A DNA stretch of 64,000 nucleotides from Citrobacter enshiensis (GCF_029338175.1 NZ_CP119862.1:3224001-3288000), one strand, 5' to 3'. Counted from the first letter of the stretch, positions 31,883 through 43,443 are shown. The notes: generated by a model from the letters alone, not told the origin. A program made the numbers and translations.

Positions 31883-33904
31883 CTAAGACGCCGCAATAAA
31901 CAATTCGCGTAACTGGTGCAACTGATCGCGGATCTGCGCGGCTTCTTCAAATTCCAGATTCTGCGCATGTTGCATCATTTGCCCCTCCAGCTCATGAATT
32001 TTTTGCTGCAATGCTTTCGGCGTCATGTCCAGCTCAACCACTTCAGACTTCGCCCCTGCGCGAGACTTCCCTCTCCCCTTCGCTTTTGTCTTCGCGATGT
32101 TCTGACCCAGCGCCAGAATATCGACCACTTTTTTGTTCAGCCCCTGCGGGATGATGCCGTGTTCTTCGTTGTACTGTTGTTGCTTCTCTCTGCGACGTTC
32201 CGTCTCGCCAATGGCCTTCGCCATCGACGCCGTGATTTTATCGCCGTAGAGAATGGCTTTGCCGTTAATATTGCGCGCCGCGCGCCCGATGGTCTGTATC
32301 AGCGAACGTTCAGAACGCAGGAAGCCCTCTTTGTCGGCATCGAGTATCGCTACCAATGAGACTTCCGGCATATCCAGCCCTTCACGCAACAGGTTGATCC
32401 CCACCAGCACGTCAAACTCGCCCAGACGCAGATCGCGAATAATTTCCATACGCTCAACGGTGTCGATATCGGAGTGCAGGTAGCGCACGCGTTCGCCGTG
32501 TTCTTCCAGATATTCCGTCAGGTCTTCCGCCATCCGTTTGGTCAGCGTGGTCACTAACACACGCTCGTTGATCGCCGCGCGAATACGAATTTCGGAAAGT
32601 AAATCATCTACCTGCGTCGTCACCGGACGGACTTCAATGACCGGATCCAGTAGCCCGGTTGGTCGCACCACCTGATCCACAACATCGTCACCGGATTTCT
32701 CCAGCTCATAGTTACCTGGCGTTGCGGAAACGTAGATGGTTTGTGGTGCCAGCGCTTCGAACTCTTCAAATTTCAGCGGACGGTTATCCAGCGCTGACGG
32801 CAAACGAAATCCGTACTCGACTAGCGTCTCTTTACGCGCTCTGTCGCCGCGGTACATCCCGCCAATCTGTGGAATCGTCACGTGGGATTCATCCACCACC
32901 AGCAGGCCGTCAGCAGGCAGATAGTCAAACAGCGTCGGCGGCGGCTCGCCCGGCCCGCGCCCGGAAAGATAACGGGAGTAGTTTTCGATACCGGAGCAAT
33001 ACCCCAGCTCGTTCATCATTTCCAGATCGAATTGGGTACGCTGTGTTAAACGCTGTTCTTCGAGCAGTTTGTTGTTCGCCAGCAGGTTTTTACGCCGCTC
33101 CGCCAGCTCGACTTTAATCTCTTCCATCGCCTGCACAATACGTTCACGCGGGGTGACGTAGTGCGTCTTAGGGTAGATGGTATAGCGCGTAATCGTTGAC
33201 TCCACCTGCCCGGTCAACGGATCAAACAGCGACAAACGTTCCACCTCTTCATCGAACAATTCGACGCGTAGTGCGATGTCGTCAGACTCCGCCGGGAAAA
33301 TGTCGATCACTTCGCCGCGCACACGGAACGTCCCGCGTTGGAAAGCCTGATCGTTTCGGGTGTATTGCAATTCCGCCAGACGGCGCAAAATGGCGCGCTG
33401 GTCGATGATCATCCCCACCGTCAGGTGCAGCATCATTTTCAGGTATAAATCGGGATCGCCCAGACCATAGATGGCGGAAACAGAGGCCACCACCACCACA
33501 TCCCGCCGCTCCAGCAGCGCTTTGGTGGCCGACAGGCGCATCTGTTCAATGTGTTCGTTCACCGAGGCATCTTTCTCAATAAACGTGTCGGAACTGGGCA
33601 CATAGGCTTCGGGCTGGTAGTAGTCGTAGTAAGAGACGAAATATTCCACCGAGTTCTCCGGGAAGAACTCTTTCATTTCGCCGTACAACTGCGCCGCCAG
33701 CGTTTTATTCGGCGCCAGCACCATTGTGGGGCGCTGCAAATCCGCAATCACGTTGGCAATGGTGAACGTTTTTCCTGAACCCGTGACGCCCAGCAAAGTC
33801 TGGTGCGCCAGACCATCTTCCAGCCCGACCTCCAGACGACGTATCGCCTCAGGCTGATCGCCAGAAGGTTTAAATGCGGAATTCAGTTTGAACGGTTTAC
33901 TCAT
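31883..33904 (-). CDS. uvrB: Excinuclease ABC subunit UvrB
   Basis: DNA damage recognition helicase-like subunit of nucleotide excision repair. 673 residues. Walker A is GVTGSGKT (39-46), the beta-hairpin clamp segment contains [13 protein letters not shown], the helicase motif DESHVT follows, and the C-terminal UVR domain ([15 protein letters not shown]) that contacts UvrC ends the protein. The ATG at 33904 is preceded by AGGTAGCTGCTC. A LexA box lies about 75 bp upstream. Confidence 0.98.
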   Translation of the reverse strand: MSKPFKLNSAFKPSGDQPEAIRRLEVGLEDGLAHQTLLGVTGSGKTFTIANVIADLQRPTMVLAPNKTLAAQLYGEMKEFFPENSVEYFVSYYDYYQPEAYVPSSDTFIEKDASVNEHIEQMRLSATKALLERRDVVVVASVSAIYGLGDPDLYLKMMLHLTVGMIIDQRAILRRLAELQYTRNDQAFQRGTFRVRGEVIDIFPAESDDIALRVELFDEEVERLSLFDPLTGQVESTITRYTIYPKTHYVTPRERIVQAMEEIKVELAERRKNLLANNKLLEEQRLTQRTQFDLEMMNELGYCSGIENYSRYLSGRGPGEPPPTLFDYLPADGLLVVDESHVTIPQIGGMYRGDRARKETLVEYGFRLPSALDNRPLKFEEFEALAPQTIYVSATPGNYELEKSGDDVVDQVVRPTGLLDPVIEVRPVTTQVDDLLSEIRIRAAINERVLVTTLTKRMAEDLTEYLEEHGERVRYLHSDIDTVERMEIIRDLRLGEFDVLVGINLLREGLDMPEVSLVAILDADKEGFLRSERSLIQTIGRAARNINGKAILYGDKITASMAKAIGETERRREKQQQYNEEHGIIPQGLNKKVVDILALGQNIAKTKAKGRGKSRAGAKSEVVELDMTPKALQQKIHELEGQMMQHAQNLEFEEAAQIRDQLHQLRELFIAAS

Positions 33905-33977
33905 GAGCAGCTACCTGAAGGAATGGGCGGGCAGGTGTGTAATTTTACTCGGGATGGCTAAGATTGCCAGTAAAATA

Positions 33978-33997
33978 TACTGGATGAAAAAACAGTA
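33978..33997. promoter_or_regulatory. LexA box of uvrB
   Basis: On the minus strand the site reads TACTGTTTTTTCATCCAGTA, with canonical CTG-N10-CAG and symmetric flanking TA bases. Position and sequence match the E. coli uvrB SOS box at the P2 promoter. Confidence 0.93.
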
Positions 33998-34299
33998 GCA
34001 CGGTAAAGTATTTCTGTTACGCGAGCAAAAACCACGTCATCACAGTGCAAAATTTAGCCCCTGGCGAGATAAAAAACCACCCGATGTCGGTTATCCCCAG
34101 ACCTATGACTTTTTTAACATTTGTCAAGCAGTGTAATACGCGTTTTATGGCAATCCATGACACTTTTCTTTCAGCCATTGCTTTTATTTAACATTCTGTT
34201 TTATAACGGATATTTCTTTAAGCCGTCTTTCGCATCAATTCAGCCGCAGGCCGCGTATTCTCTCGCTTACGTTATGTTTTCTAACTCTAATGCACAAGG

Positions 34300-34308
34300 T
34301 TATCCACA
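34300..34308. promoter_or_regulatory. DnaA box in the uvrB upstream region
   Basis: TTATCCACA is a perfect high-affinity DnaA 9-mer, about 400 bp upstream of the uvrB start. A DnaA box near the distal uvrB promoter P3 has been described in E. coli, so this site may be the conserved equivalent. Confidence 0.7.
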
Positions 34309-34605
34309 GGAATAGTGGATAACTGCTTCCAGCCCGTATGGACTGCCGCCTGGCAAAATCGACCTTCTGGTGATTTTCGTCAGACTAAAAAAAAATTATC
34401 GCTAATTTTTGATTTTTATCAGCTAACAGCACGACCCCACCCAGACGAGATCTTGCTCGCATTTTCACCATTTTGTTTATTGCACTGCTTTTACTGGTGG
34501 AACAACGTCTGCGGTTTATTCGCCGGGCCGCCGACCGCTTTTGCCTCCTGCACCGGGGACGCAACGTGGCGCAGGGGCAACTGACCCAGCGAAACAACAG
34601 GCTTC

Positions 34606-35304
34606 TTAATCAGTGGATAGCGCCAGTTCCAGAGCGCTGAGATCGAGGTAATGACCTGTCGGGGCGTATTCCGGCGACTCGGCCAGCCAGGGGATTTCCC
34701 CTAACAGCGGCGCCGGGATCACGCGCAATAACGTCGCCATATACTCCTGATGACGTTTCCCTGGCGGCGTCACGTCGTTGGCAACCCAGCCTGCGAGCGT
34801 CAAACCCGCGTGCTGTACCGCCTGCGCTGTCAGCATGGCATGGTTGATACATCCCAGTTTGACGCCCACCACCAGAATCACCGGCAGTTGCTCGGCCTGG
34901 ACCCAGTCAGCAAAGGTCAGCGTCGTTGAGAGCGGCGTAAACCAGCCTCCTGCCCCCTCAACCAACACCCAGTCAGCCTCGGCTTCTAACGCCCGTAAAC
35001 CGTCAGACATCACCGTCGCGAGAATGGGCCTTCCCTCATCGGCGCTGATAATATGCGGCGATGTCGGCTCGGCAAAGGTATATGGATTGATGTCCTGATA
35101 TGCCAGCCTCAGAGTACTGTTGCGCTGTAATGCCTGCGCATCGCCGTTGCGTAAACCATCTGGCGTCATCTCACTGCCCGACGCCACAGGTTTGTAACCT
35201 ACCGTACGGTATCCCCGCAGAGCGGCGGCCTGCAGTAGCGCACAACTGGCAACGGTTTTCCCGACTTCGGTGTCAGTCCCGGTGACAAAATAACGCTTAG
35301 TCAC
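34606..35304 (-). CDS. bioD: Dethiobiotin synthetase BioD
   Basis: ATP-dependent carboxylase that closes the ureido ring, converting 7,8-diaminopelargonate to dethiobiotin. Nucleotide-binding loop [12 protein letters not shown] near residues 6-17, active-site KPVASGSE, and [11 protein letters not shown] are visible. I choose the GTG at 35304: it gives MTKRYF like the E. coli N-terminus, with a GGGAG site 9 bp upstream. A TTG at 35310 is the alternative. The C-terminus extends about seven residues beyond E. coli BioD1. Overlaps bioC by 8 bp. Confidence 0.93.
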   Translation of the reverse strand: MTKRYFVTGTDTEVGKTVASCALLQAAALRGYRTVGYKPVASGSEMTPDGLRNGDAQALQRNSTLRLAYQDINPYTFAEPTSPHIISADEGRPILATVMSDGLRALEAEADWVLVEGAGGWFTPLSTTLTFADWVQAEQLPVILVVGVKLGCINHAMLTAQAVQHAGLTLAGWVANDVTPPGKRHQEYMATLLRVIPAPLLGEIPWLAESPEYAPTGHYLDLSALELALSTD

Positions 35305-36052
35305 GTTCAATCACTCCCAAAAAAAGATGATAAGTCAGCGGGTATTTCCCCTGCTGTTGCGGCCAGGCCAGTTGCAGTTGCTGGAGCTGGCTGCGGGTGA
35401 GCACCCGCTGTTCGCGCCCTTCGTGCAGATGGGTCGCCCCAATACCTTTGAGTGAACGCATCGCGCTCAGCGCATCGTCAAACCAGAGCGTGATAGCCTG
35501 AATCCGGTGCCGGGCGCGCCAGTCACTCAGGGCGTTTTCGATGGCAACGCCGTCTAAAAAGTGGTTTGCATGCGCCCGATTGTCGACCGCCTGCCACGCC
35601 TGACGCAGCTCCGGCAACGACCCTTGCGCCAGGGTGGTAAACGCCACCTGTCCGCCGGGGCGTACCACGCGATACAGCTCCGACAACGCCTGGGGTAAAT
35701 CACTGCACCATTGCACCGCAAGGTTGCTCCAGGCCAGATCGAAGCTCGCCGTGGGTTGCGAAATCGATTCAATATCCGCCATCAAATAATGATCTGCGGC
35801 CTGTTGACGACACGCCTCCTCGAGCATTTTCGCCGAGAGGTCGAGCGCCGTTACTTCGCAGCCCTGCGTTCGCCAGTAGCGGCTCATGCGTCCCGGCCCG
35901 CAACCGGCATCCAGTACCTGTGAAAACGCGCGATCCGGCAACAGCCCAAGTAACGCATCCGCGCTCTGGCGCTGCAGTTCGGCATGTTGTTCATACTGCG
36001 TCGCTGCTCGTCCGAACGCCGCCGCGATGGCCTGCTTATCAAACTGCGCCAT
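35297..36052 (-). CDS. bioC: Malonyl-ACP O-methyltransferase BioC
   Basis: SAM-dependent methyltransferase that methylates the free carboxyl of malonyl-ACP, so pimeloyl-ACP can be built by the fatty-acid cycle. The 251 residues carry SAM motif [15 protein letters not shown] (about 46-59), motif II around LMADIES, and the SNLAVQWC segment. The ATG at 36052 ([17 protein letters not shown]) lies inside the end of bioF (14-bp overlap) and fits E. coli BioC; the longer frame to 36091 is rejected. Confidence 0.95.
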   Translation of the reverse strand: MAQFDKQAIAAAFGRAATQYEQHAELQRQSADALLGLLPDRAFSQVLDAGCGPGRMSRYWRTQGCEVTALDLSAKMLEEACRQQAADHYLMADIESISQPTASFDLAWSNLAVQWCSDLPQALSELYRVVRPGGQVAFTTLAQGSLPELRQAWQAVDNRAHANHFLDGVAIENALSDWRARHRIQAITLWFDDALSAMRSLKGIGATHLHEGREQRVLTRSQLQQLQLAWPQQQGKYPLTYHLFLGVIERD

Positions 36053-37193
36053 GCAGCACCTCCAGCAAACGATCGATGTCCTGTTTTTCATGCGCCTGAG
36101 TCAGCGTCAAACGGAGCCGCGCGGTGCCCGCCGGAACGGTAGGCGGGCGGATCGCGCTCGCCCAGCATCCCTGACTGCGCAATGTTTCCGCCAGCTGTAA
36201 TGCGCGCGCGTTATCACCGACGATCAGCGGCTGGATTGCACTGTGTGAAGGCGCCAGGGCGAACGCCGTGGTATCCACGCCCGCACGAAAATGTTCAATC
36301 AATGACGCCAGTTTTTCTCTGCGCTGGCGGCCTTCATCGCTACGGATCACCGCCAAAGCGGCGCGTAACGCCTGGGCCTGAGCGGGCGGCATACTGGTGC
36401 TGTAGATCAGGTGACAGGCAAACTGCAGCAGATACTCTGCCACACTGTCGGAACAGAGAATGGCCGCCCCGCTGACGCCAAACCCTTTGCCGAACGTCAC
36501 CACCAGCAGTTCAGGTTTCACCTGCTGCTGCCAGCAACTCCCTCGCCCCTCATCACCGGTAACGCCAATACCGTGCGCATCATCCACCAGCAGCCACGCA
36601 CGGTGCTGTTGCGCGGTACGCTGAATCTCGACAAGCGGCGCGCTGTCACCATCCATGCTGAATACCCCTTCGGTCACCACCAGTTGTTGACCAGACGTCG
36701 GGGCGGCCAGCAAACGCGACAGATGTTCAGGGTTGTTATGCGTAAAACGACGCAGTTGCGCCGGACTGAGGCTGGCGGCCTCCAGCAGTGATGCGTGGCT
36801 GAGCCGGTCGGCCACGATGCGATCGTCTTTTGCCATCAGTGCGGCAATGACGGCCTGGTTTGCCGCAAAACCGGAGATGAATAACAGCGCACGCGAATAC
36901 CCCAGCCACTGCGCCAGCTCTTCCTCCAGCGCCTGATGGGCAACGGAATAGCCGCTGACATGACCCGAGCCGCCGCTTCCCACCCCAAAACGCTCCGCGC
37001 CTTGCTGCCAGGCGCAGATAATCTGCGGATGGTGACTCAGCCCCAGGTAGTCATTGCTGGAAAAATTGAGATATTGACGATCGCCTGCAGAGAGCCAGCG
37101 CCCGGCGCCCTGCACCACCGCGTGACGGCGGCGCAACGCATCGGCAGAACGACGCGCTGTCAGCGCATCGTCGATTTTTTGCTGCCAGGTCAT
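36039..37193 (-). CDS. bioF: 8-amino-7-oxononanoate synthase BioF
   Basis: PLP-dependent alpha-oxoamine synthase condensing pimeloyl-ACP with L-alanine. 384 residues. Key motifs are [11 protein letters not shown] near the N-terminus, [11 protein letters not shown] with the PLP-pyridine Asp, and [13 protein letters not shown] with the Schiff-base lysine. The start overlaps the bioB stop (ATGA) and the end overlaps bioC, so bioBFCD are translationally coupled. Confidence 0.97.
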   Translation of the reverse strand: MTWQQKIDDALTARRSADALRRRHAVVQGAGRWLSAGDRQYLNFSSNDYLGLSHHPQIICAWQQGAERFGVGSGGSGHVSGYSVAHQALEEELAQWLGYSRALLFISGFAANQAVIAALMAKDDRIVADRLSHASLLEAASLSPAQLRRFTHNNPEHLSRLLAAPTSGQQLVVTEGVFSMDGDSAPLVEIQRTAQQHRAWLLVDDAHGIGVTGDEGRGSCWQQQVKPELLVVTFGKGFGVSGAAILCSDSVAEYLLQFACHLIYSTSMPPAQAQALRAALAVIRSDEGRQRREKLASLIEHFRAGVDTTAFALAPSHSAIQPLIVGDNARALQLAETLRSQGCWASAIRPPTVPAGTARLRLTLTQAHEKQDIDRLLEVLHGAV

Positions 37194-38230
37194 ACGGTTG
37201 CCGCGTTGTAGTAATCGTCAGTGTCCGGAGTTATCAGCGCCTGTTCGAGGCGTTGCTGCTGTTCGTTGTCACCGGCCAGCACGGCCGTTTGCTGCGGGTT
37301 CAGCCCCAGCTTACGGAACAACTGCAGGTCTTTATCCTCTTCCGGGTTTGGTGTGGTCAGCAGCTTACAGCCGTAGAACACCGAGTTTGCGCCCGCCATA
37401 AAGCACATTGCCTGGGTCTGTTCGTTCATCTGTTCACGGCCCGCGGAGAGACGTACAAACGAGGTGGGCATCATGATACGCGCCACCGCAATGGTGCGAA
37501 TAAAATCAAACGCGTCTACGTCGTCATTATCAGCCAGCGGCGTCCCTTTCACCTTCACCAGCATGTTGATAGGCACGCTTTCCGGTGGTGTCGGCAGGTT
37601 GGCTAATTGCAGCAACAGTCCGGCCCGATCGTTTACCGTTTCACCTAACCCCACGATACCGCCAGAGCAGACCTTAATGCCCGCCTCGCGGACTTTGTCC
37701 AGCGTGTCGAGACGCTCCTGATACGAACGGGTGGTGATAATGTTGCCGTAGAACTCAGGCGAGGTGTCGAGGTTGTGGTTGTAATAGTCCAGACCTGCGT
37801 CAGCCAGTCGCTTCGCCTGGGTGTCGTTGAGCGTGCCCAGCGTCATGCACGCTTCCAGCCCCAGCTCTTTCACGCCCTGCACCATCTGTTCCAGATACGG
37901 CATATCGCGTTCATGTGGATTCTTCCATGCCGCCCCCATGCAGAAGCGGGTCGATCCGGCATTTTTCGCTTTACGCGCAGAGTCCAGAACCTGTTCAACT
38001 TCCATCAAACGTTCTGACTCCAGGCCCGTTTTGTAGCGGGAACTCTGTGGGCAGTATTTGCAGTCTTCCGGGCAGGCGCCGGTTTTAATCGACAACAGCG
38101 TACTCACTTGCACCTGCTGTGGGTCAAAATGTTGACGGTGAACCTGTTGCGCTTCGAACAGCAAATCCAGCAACGGTTTTTCAAATAATTCGGTGACTTG
38201 CGACATTGTCCAGCGAGCGTGGTGAGCCAT
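37190..38230 (-). CDS. bioB: Biotin synthase BioB
   Basis: Radical-SAM enzyme that inserts sulfur into dethiobiotin. The 346 residues have the 4Fe-4S cysteines C53, C57 and C60 (CPEDCKYC); the 2Fe-2S ligand region includes [11 protein letters not shown] and ACMTLGTL, and the later conserved Arg is in [10 protein letters not shown]. The ATG at 38230 follows GGAGAGGCCCG. First gene of bioBFCD, under the BirA operator shared with bioA. Confidence 0.98.
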   Translation of the reverse strand: MAHHARWTMSQVTELFEKPLLDLLFEAQQVHRQHFDPQQVQVSTLLSIKTGACPEDCKYCPQSSRYKTGLESERLMEVEQVLDSARKAKNAGSTRFCMGAAWKNPHERDMPYLEQMVQGVKELGLEACMTLGTLNDTQAKRLADAGLDYYNHNLDTSPEFYGNIITTRSYQERLDTLDKVREAGIKVCSGGIVGLGETVNDRAGLLLQLANLPTPPESVPINMLVKVKGTPLADNDDVDAFDFIRTIAVARIMMPTSFVRLSAGREQMNEQTQAMCFMAGANSVFYGCKLLTTPNPEEDKDLQLFRKLGLNPQQTAVLAGDNEQQQRLEQALITPDTDDYYNAATV

Positions 38231-38273
38231 CGGGCCTCTCCAAAGGGTGTTGTTAATTTTTGATTCGGTGTAG

Positions 38274-38311
38274 ACTCGTAAACCTAAATCTTTTTAATTT
38301 GGTTTACAAGT
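38274..38311. promoter_or_regulatory. BirA operator between bioB and bioA
   Basis: The imperfect palindrome has arms ACTCGTAAACC and GGTTTACAAGT around TAAATCTTTTTAATTT, essentially the E. coli bio operator with one arm mismatch (C at 38277). Biotinyl-5'-AMP-loaded BirA dimers would repress both divergent promoters. Confidence 0.93.
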
Positions 38312-38316
38312 CGATT

Positions 38317-39606
38317 ATGACAACGGACGATCTTGCCTTTGACCAACGCCACATCTGGCATCCCTACACGTCAATGACCTCTCCGCTCCCGGTGTATCCG
38401 GTGGAGCGCGCCGAAGGTTGCGAACTGATTTTGTCCAACGGCGAACGCCTGGTTGACGGCATGTCCTCCTGGTGGGCGGCGATTCATGGCTACAATCACC
38501 CACAGCTCAACGCAGCAATGAAAATGCAGATCGACAGCATGTCGCACGTTATGTTCGGCGGTATCACCCATGCCCCTGCCATCAACCTGTGCCGTAAACT
38601 GGTGGCGATGACCCCAGAGCGACTTGAGTGCGTTTTTCTGGCGGATTCCGGTTCGGTCGCGGTGGAAGTGGCGATGAAAATGGCGCTGCAATACTGGCGA
38701 GCATTAGGCGAATCCCGCCAGCGCTTCCTGACGTTTCGTAACGGCTATCACGGGGATACGTTCGGCGCGATGTCCGTCTGTGACCCGGATAACTCGATGC
38801 ATAGTCTGTGGAAGGGCTATCTGCCGGATAATCTGTTCGCTCCCGCGCCGCAAAGCCGGATGGACGGTGAGTGGGATGAACGGGATATGGTGGCATTCGC
38901 CCGTTTGATGGCCGCGCACCGCAAGGAGATTGCGGCGGTGATTCTGGAGCCGATAGTCCAGGGCGCGGGCGGCATGCGGATGTATCACCCTGAATGGCTG
39001 CGCCGCATCCGCAAAATGTGCGACCGCGAAGGCATTCTGCTGATTGCCGATGAGATTGCGACCGGATTCGGCCGTACGGGTAAACTGTTTGCCTGCGAAC
39101 ACGCCGACATCACGCCGGACATTCTGTGTCTGGGGAAAGCGCTGACCGGCGGGACCATGACCCTCTCAGCAACGATAACCACCCGTAATATCGCTGAAAC
39201 TATCAGCAACGGCGAAGCCGGATGTTTTATGCATGGCCCGACCTTTATGGGCAACCCACTGGCCTGTGCCGTGGCGACCGCCAGCCTGTCACTGCTGGAA
39301 ACCGGAGAGTGGCAACACCAGGTCGCCACCATCGAAACGCAGTTACGCGCTGAATTAACCCCTGCCGCGCAGTCGCCGTGGGTGGCGGATGTGCGCGTGC
39401 TTGGCGCTATTGGCGTAGTGGAAACCACGCATCCGGTGAATATGGCGGCGCTCCAACGCTTCTTTGTGGAACAAGGGGTGTGGGTACGCCCGTTCGGTAA
39501 ACTGATTTATCTGATGCCGCCTTACCTTATTCAGCCTGAGCAACTGCGTAAACTGACGCAGGCAGTGAATGACGCCGTGACGCAGGAAACATTTTTTATC
39601 CATTAA
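38317..39606 (+). CDS. bioA: Adenosylmethionine-8-amino-7-oxononanoate aminotransferase BioA
   Basis: PLP aminotransferase that uses SAM as amino donor to make 7,8-diaminopelargonate. 429 residues. Class III signatures include [40 protein letters not shown] (PLP Asp) and [10 protein letters not shown] with the catalytic lysine. The ATG at 38317 abuts the BirA operator and gives the E. coli N-terminus [12 protein letters not shown]; the reading from 38260 crosses the operator and is rejected. Diverges from bioBFCD. Confidence 0.97.
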   Translation: MTTDDLAFDQRHIWHPYTSMTSPLPVYPVERAEGCELILSNGERLVDGMSSWWAAIHGYNHPQLNAAMKMQIDSMSHVMFGGITHAPAINLCRKLVAMTPERLECVFLADSGSVAVEVAMKMALQYWRALGESRQRFLTFRNGYHGDTFGAMSVCDPDNSMHSLWKGYLPDNLFAPAPQSRMDGEWDERDMVAFARLMAAHRKEIAAVILEPIVQGAGGMRMYHPEWLRRIRKMCDREGILLIADEIATGFGRTGKLFACEHADITPDILCLGKALTGGTMTLSATITTRNIAETISNGEAGCFMHGPTFMGNPLACAVATASLSLLETGEWQHQVATIETQLRAELTPAAQSPWVADVRVLGAIGVVETTHPVNMAALQRFFVEQGVWVRPFGKLIYLMPPYLIQPEQLRKLTQAVNDAVTQETFFIH

Positions 39607-39671
39607 TCGGCGGTAAGCCCGTCTGATACTGACTACACTTTTTTGCGGATCAGCAGATTGACGGAGGGTGC

Positions 39672-40148
39672 ATGATACTTATCAGCCACGACCTGCGCGA
39701 CGGGGAAAAACTGCCCCATCGTCAGGTATTCAACGGGATGGGCTATGACGGAGATAATATCTCTCCGCACCTGGCCTGGGACGATGTCCCCGCCGGGACG
39801 AAAAGCTTTGTCGTGACCTGTTACGATCCCGACGCGCCCACCGGCTCGGGTTGGTGGCACTGGGTTGTCGCCAACTTACCTGCCGACACGCGCGTTTTAC
39901 CGCAAGGCTCAGGCTCCGGTCTGGCACCGCTGCCGGAAGAAGCGATTCAGACGCGCACGGATTTTGGCAAAGCGGGCTACGGTGGCGCTGCGCCGCCAAA
40001 AGGGGAAACGCACCGCTATATCTTTACGGTGCATGCCCTGAATGTGGAACGCATTGAGGTCGATGAAGGCGCCAGCGGTGCGATGGTCGGGTTTAATGTC
40101 CATTTCCATTCGCTCGCCAGCGCGTCAATTACCGCGATGTTTAGTTAA
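39672..40148 (+). CDS. ybhB: PEBP/RKIP-family protein YbhB
   Basis: Cytoplasmic phosphatidylethanolamine-binding-protein-like fold, 158 residues. Family motifs DGDNISPHLAWDDVP, the DPDAPTGSGWWHWVV ligand-site segment, and the late GETHRYIFTVHAL are present. The function in bacteria is unknown, although structural homologues inhibit proteases or kinases. The ATG at 39672 follows CGGAGGGTGC. In K-12 the next gene is ybhC across the lambda attachment site; here the hut genes intervene. Confidence 0.94.
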   Translation: MILISHDLRDGEKLPHRQVFNGMGYDGDNISPHLAWDDVPAGTKSFVVTCYDPDAPTGSGWWHWVVANLPADTRVLPQGSGSGLAPLPEEAIQTRTDFGKAGYGGAAPPKGETHRYIFTVHALNVERIEVDEGASGAMVGFNVHFHSLASASITAMFS

Positions 40149-40158
40149 GTGTCGTTTT

Positions 40159-40233
40159 GCCGGGTGGCGGCGCAAGCGCCTTACCCGGCCTACTGGTTAT
40201 ACAGGTCGGATACACGTTAGCGCCATCCGTCAT
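40159..40233. repeat. REP pair between ybhB and hutH
   Basis: The first unit, GCCGGGTGGCG...CGCCTTACCCGGC (40159-40189), is a strong palindrome. The second, weaker unit, CGGAT...ATCCG (40207-40229), follows. The pair fills the gap between convergent ybhB and hutH. Confidence 0.75.
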
Positions 40234-40235
40234 TG

Positions 40236-41756
40236 TTACAAGAACTCAGGCACCAGGCGCAATAATTCACCCCGTGCCAGTAGCGCAGTGGCGCACTCGA
40301 TATCCGGGGAGAAGAAACGATCCTGGGTGTAGTGCGGAACCTGTTCACGTAATGCCTGACGCGCCTGCTCCAGCAGTGGACTGGAGGTTAATCCTTCACG
40401 CAAATCAATCCCCTGACAGGCTGCCAGCCACTCCACGGCGATCACGCCTCGCGTATTGGCGGCCATTTCCCACAACCGACGACCCGCTGCTGGCGCCATA
40501 GAGACATGGTCTTCCTGGTTCGCCGATGTCGGCAGACTGTCGACACTGTGCGGATGCGCCAGCGCTTTGTTCTCGCTGGCCAGCGCCGCCGCCGTCACCT
40601 GAGCTATCATAAAGCCGGAGTTAACCCCGCCATTTTTCACGAGGAACGGCGGTAGCTGCGACATGTGTTTGTCCATCATCAACGCAATGCGTCTTTCCGA
40701 CAGCGCGCCAATCTCCGCGATCGCCAACGCCAGATTATCCGCCGCCATCGCCACCGGTTCCGCATGGAAATTGCCGCCGGAAATCACATCGCCCTCTTCG
40801 GCAAACACCAGCGGGTTGTCCGAAACCGCGTTGGCTTCAACAAGCAGAACGTCCATGACCTGACGCAGTTGCGTCAGACACGCGCCCATCACCTGCGGCT
40901 GACAGCGCAGAGAGTACGGGTCCTGCACTTTTTCGCAGTTATGGTGGGAGTCAGAAATCGGGCTGCTTTCAGTCAGCACGTGGCGGTAAAGCGCTGCGGC
41001 GTCTATCTGACCGCGTTGCCCACGCGCGGCATGAATGCGCGCATCAAACGGGCGACGTGATCCGAGTACAGCTTCTGTGGTCAGCGCCCCGCACACTACG
41101 GCGGAGGCAAATAGCTCTTGCGCCTCAAACAGACCGCGCAGGGCAAACGCGGTAGACGCCTGGGTGCCGTTAAGCAGCGCCAGCCCCTCTTTTGCCGCCA
41201 GCGTGACAGGCTCCAGACCCGCTTTACGCAGCGCGTCCTTCGCCGGGAGCCACTCACCCTGCCAGCGCGCTTTGCCCTCACCGAGCAGCGTAAGCGACAT
41301 GTGCGCCAACGGCGCTAAGTCGCCTGACGCCCCCACCGATCCTTTTGCCGGAATCAGCGGGTAGACCCCGGCATTGACCAGTGCGATCAGCGCTTCAATC
41401 ACACTCAGACGAATGCCTGAAAATCCACGGGCCAGGCTGTTGATTTTCAGCACCATCATCAGACGCACCATCGCGTCGTCCAGCGGTTCGCCAACCCCTG
41501 CGGCATGTGAAAGCACCAGCGAGCGCTGCAAATTTTGCAAATCTTCGTTAGCGATGCGCGTCTGCGCCAGCAGGCCGAAACCGGTGTTGATCCCGTAAGC
41601 CGTGCGCCCTTCAGCCACAATGTTATTCACACAGGCGACGCTGGCATTAATACCATCAATCGCACAGGCATCCAGACTCAGTTGCACAGGCTGCTGCCAG
41701 ACGTCGCGCAGTTGTTCAAGGCTCAGTTGGCCCGGCGTTAACATAAGCGTATTCAT
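40236..41756 (-). CDS. hutH: Histidine ammonia-lyase HutH
   Basis: First enzyme of histidine degradation: histidine to trans-urocanate plus ammonia. 506 residues. The MIO-forming tripeptide A143-S144-G145 lies in [14 protein letters not shown], and the conserved tyrosine and NTGFG segment precede it (residues 57-61). The ATG at 41756 follows an AAGGAAATCG site and starts one base after the hutU stop. Second gene of hutUH. K-12 lacks this cluster; Klebsiella, Salmonella and Citrobacter have it. Confidence 0.97.
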   Translation of the reverse strand: MNTLMLTPGQLSLEQLRDVWQQPVQLSLDACAIDGINASVACVNNIVAEGRTAYGINTGFGLLAQTRIANEDLQNLQRSLVLSHAAGVGEPLDDAMVRLMMVLKINSLARGFSGIRLSVIEALIALVNAGVYPLIPAKGSVGASGDLAPLAHMSLTLLGEGKARWQGEWLPAKDALRKAGLEPVTLAAKEGLALLNGTQASTAFALRGLFEAQELFASAVVCGALTTEAVLGSRRPFDARIHAARGQRGQIDAAALYRHVLTESSPISDSHHNCEKVQDPYSLRCQPQVMGACLTQLRQVMDVLLVEANAVSDNPLVFAEEGDVISGGNFHAEPVAMAADNLALAIAEIGALSERRIALMMDKHMSQLPPFLVKNGGVNSGFMIAQVTAAALASENKALAHPHSVDSLPTSANQEDHVSMAPAAGRRLWEMAANTRGVIAVEWLAACQGIDLREGLTSSPLLEQARQALREQVPHYTQDRFFSPDIECATALLARGELLRLVPEFL

Positions 41757-41757
41757 A

Positions 41758-43443
41758 TCAACGATTTCCTTGAGTAGCCGCGATCATAGGTAAGTTTAGT
41801 CCCTGCTCGACGGCGCATTCGACGGCGATGTCATAACCGGCATCGGCATGGCGCATAACACCCGTTGCCGGATCGTTGTGCAGTACCCGGGCGATGCGTG
41901 CTGCCGCCTCATCGGTGCCGTCACAGACGATCACCATCCCGGAATGCTGGGAGAAGCCCATTCCCACGCCGCCACCGTGATGCAGCGAAACCCAGGTTGC
42001 GCCGCTGGCGGTGTTGAGCAGCGCATTCAATAGCGGCCAGTCGGAGACTGCATCGGAGCCGTCGCGCATCGCTTCGGTTTCACGGTTCGGGCTGGCGACG
42101 GAGCCGGAATCAAGATGGTCACGACCAATCACAATCGGCGCGGAGACTTCGCCGCTGCGCACCATTTCGTTAAACGCCAGCCCCAGCTTTTGCCGCCACT
42201 CCAGTCCGACCCAGCAGATACGCGCGGGAAGTCCCTGGAAGTTGATGCGCTCACGGGCCATATCCAGCCAGTGATGCAAATGTTTATCGTCTTTGACGAC
42301 CTCTTTCACTTTGGCATCGGTTTTATAAATATCCTGCGGATCGCCGGAAAGCGCCACCCAGCGGAACGGGCCAATCCCACGGCAGAACAGTGGTCGAATA
42401 TAGGCCGGAACAAAGCCTGGGAAATCAAACGCCTTTTCAACGCCCATCTCTTTGGCCATTTGGCGAATATTGTTGCCGTAGTCAAACGTCGGGACACCCA
42501 TTTCGCTAAACGCCAGCATTGCCTGGACGTGCGTCGCCATTGAGCGTTTCGCCGCCAGTACCGTACCTTGCGGGTCAGAAATCGCTTTCTGCTGGTACTC
42601 TTCCCAGCTCCAGCCGGAGGGCAGATAGCCATGCAGCGGATCGTGGGCGCTGGTCTGGTCAGTCACCATGTCCGGGCGTACGCCGCGTTTTACCAGTTCG
42701 GGTACGATGTCCGCCGCATTGGCGCACAGGGCGATAGAGACGGCTTTACCTTCACGGGTGTATTTTGCAATACGCGCCAGCGCGTCATCCAGGGACTCAG
42801 CCTGTTCATCGACATAGCGGGTACGCAAACGGAAATCGATACGGCTCTGCTGGCATTCAATGTTCAGTGAACAGGCACCGGCCAGCGTCGCGGCCAGCGG
42901 CTGAGCGCCGCCCATCCCACCAAGCCCGGCGGTCAGAACCCAGCGCCCCGCCAGGTTGCCCTGATAGTGCTGGCGTCCGGCTTCAACAAATGTTTCATAG
43001 GTGCCCTGCACGATCCCCTGGCTACCAATGTAGATCCAGCTTCCGGCCGTCATTTGGCCGTACATGGCCAGACCTTTCGCATCCAGCTCGTTGAAGTGCT
43101 CCCAGGTCGCCCAGTGCGGAACCAGGTTGGAGTTGGCGATCAACACGCGCGGCGCATTTTCATGGGTTTTAAATACGCCCACCGGTTTACCAGATTGCAC
43201 CAGCAGGGTTTCATCGTCATTCAGTTGGGTCAGCGCCTTAACGATGGCGTCGTAACATTGCCAGTCGCGCGCGGCGCGCCCAATCCCGCCATACACCACC
43301 AGCTCGTGGGGATTTTCAGCAACATCGGGATCAAGGTTATTCATTAACATGCGCAGCGGCGCTTCGGTCAGCCAGCTTTTGGCTGTTAGGGTCGTCCCTC
43401 TTGGGGCACGGATATCCTGCTCACGATATTTGCTTTGGGGCAT
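41758..43443 (-). CDS. hutU: Urocanate hydratase HutU
   Basis: NAD-dependent urocanase that makes imidazolonepropionate. The 561 residues carry the tight NAD-binding segment around [19 protein letters not shown], the [15 protein letters not shown] and [15 protein letters not shown] blocks with the catalytic Cys region, and the late [15 protein letters not shown]. The ATG at 43443 ([12 protein letters not shown]) has a GAGGAATCTGAC leader. It heads hutUH, whose promoter carries CRP-, NAC- and HutC-like sites. Confidence 0.97.
   Translation of the reverse strand: MPQSKYREQDIRAPRGTTLTAKSWLTEAPLRMLMNNLDPDVAENPHELVVYGGIGRAARDWQCYDAIVKALTQLNDDETLLVQSGKPVGVFKTHENAPRVLIANSNLVPHWATWEHFNELDAKGLAMYGQMTAGSWIYIGSQGIVQGTYETFVEAGRQHYQGNLAGRWVLTAGLGGMGGAQPLAATLAGACSLNIECQQSRIDFRLRTRYVDEQAESLDDALARIAKYTREGKAVSIALCANAADIVPELVKRGVRPDMVTDQTSAHDPLHGYLPSGWSWEEYQQKAISDPQGTVLAAKRSMATHVQAMLAFSEMGVPTFDYGNNIRQMAKEMGVEKAFDFPGFVPAYIRPLFCRGIGPFRWVALSGDPQDIYKTDAKVKEVVKDDKHLHHWLDMARERINFQGLPARICWVGLEWRQKLGLAFNEMVRSGEVSAPIVIGRDHLDSGSVASPNRETEAMRDGSDAVSDWPLLNALLNTASGATWVSLHHGGGVGMGFSQHSGMVIVCDGTDEAAARIARVLHNDPATGVMRHADAGYDIAVECAVEQGLNLPMIAATQGNR

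Larger units (their letters stand above)
33905..34605. other. 700-bp uvrB-bioD intergenic region
   Basis: This is the longest gene-poor stretch in the window. It contains the uvrB promoter area with a LexA box (33978-33997) and a DnaA box (34300-34308). From 34413 to 34640 on the plus strand a frame stays open for 75 codons without an ATG. It encodes a hydrophobic helix (IFTILFIALLLLV) followed by a basic region (EQRLRFIRRAADRF) and ends inside bioD. It may be a remnant or an unannotated small membrane protein with a rare start. An ATG-initiated 89-codon frame at 34315 looks non-protein-like. Confidence 0.4.

Noticed and set aside
34315-34584. 89-codon ATG ORF in the uvrB-bioD gap
   Set aside because: Starts within the post-DnaA-box sequence, has a Trp/Phe/Cys-rich non-globular translation, and is in a different frame from the more protein-like one at 34413.
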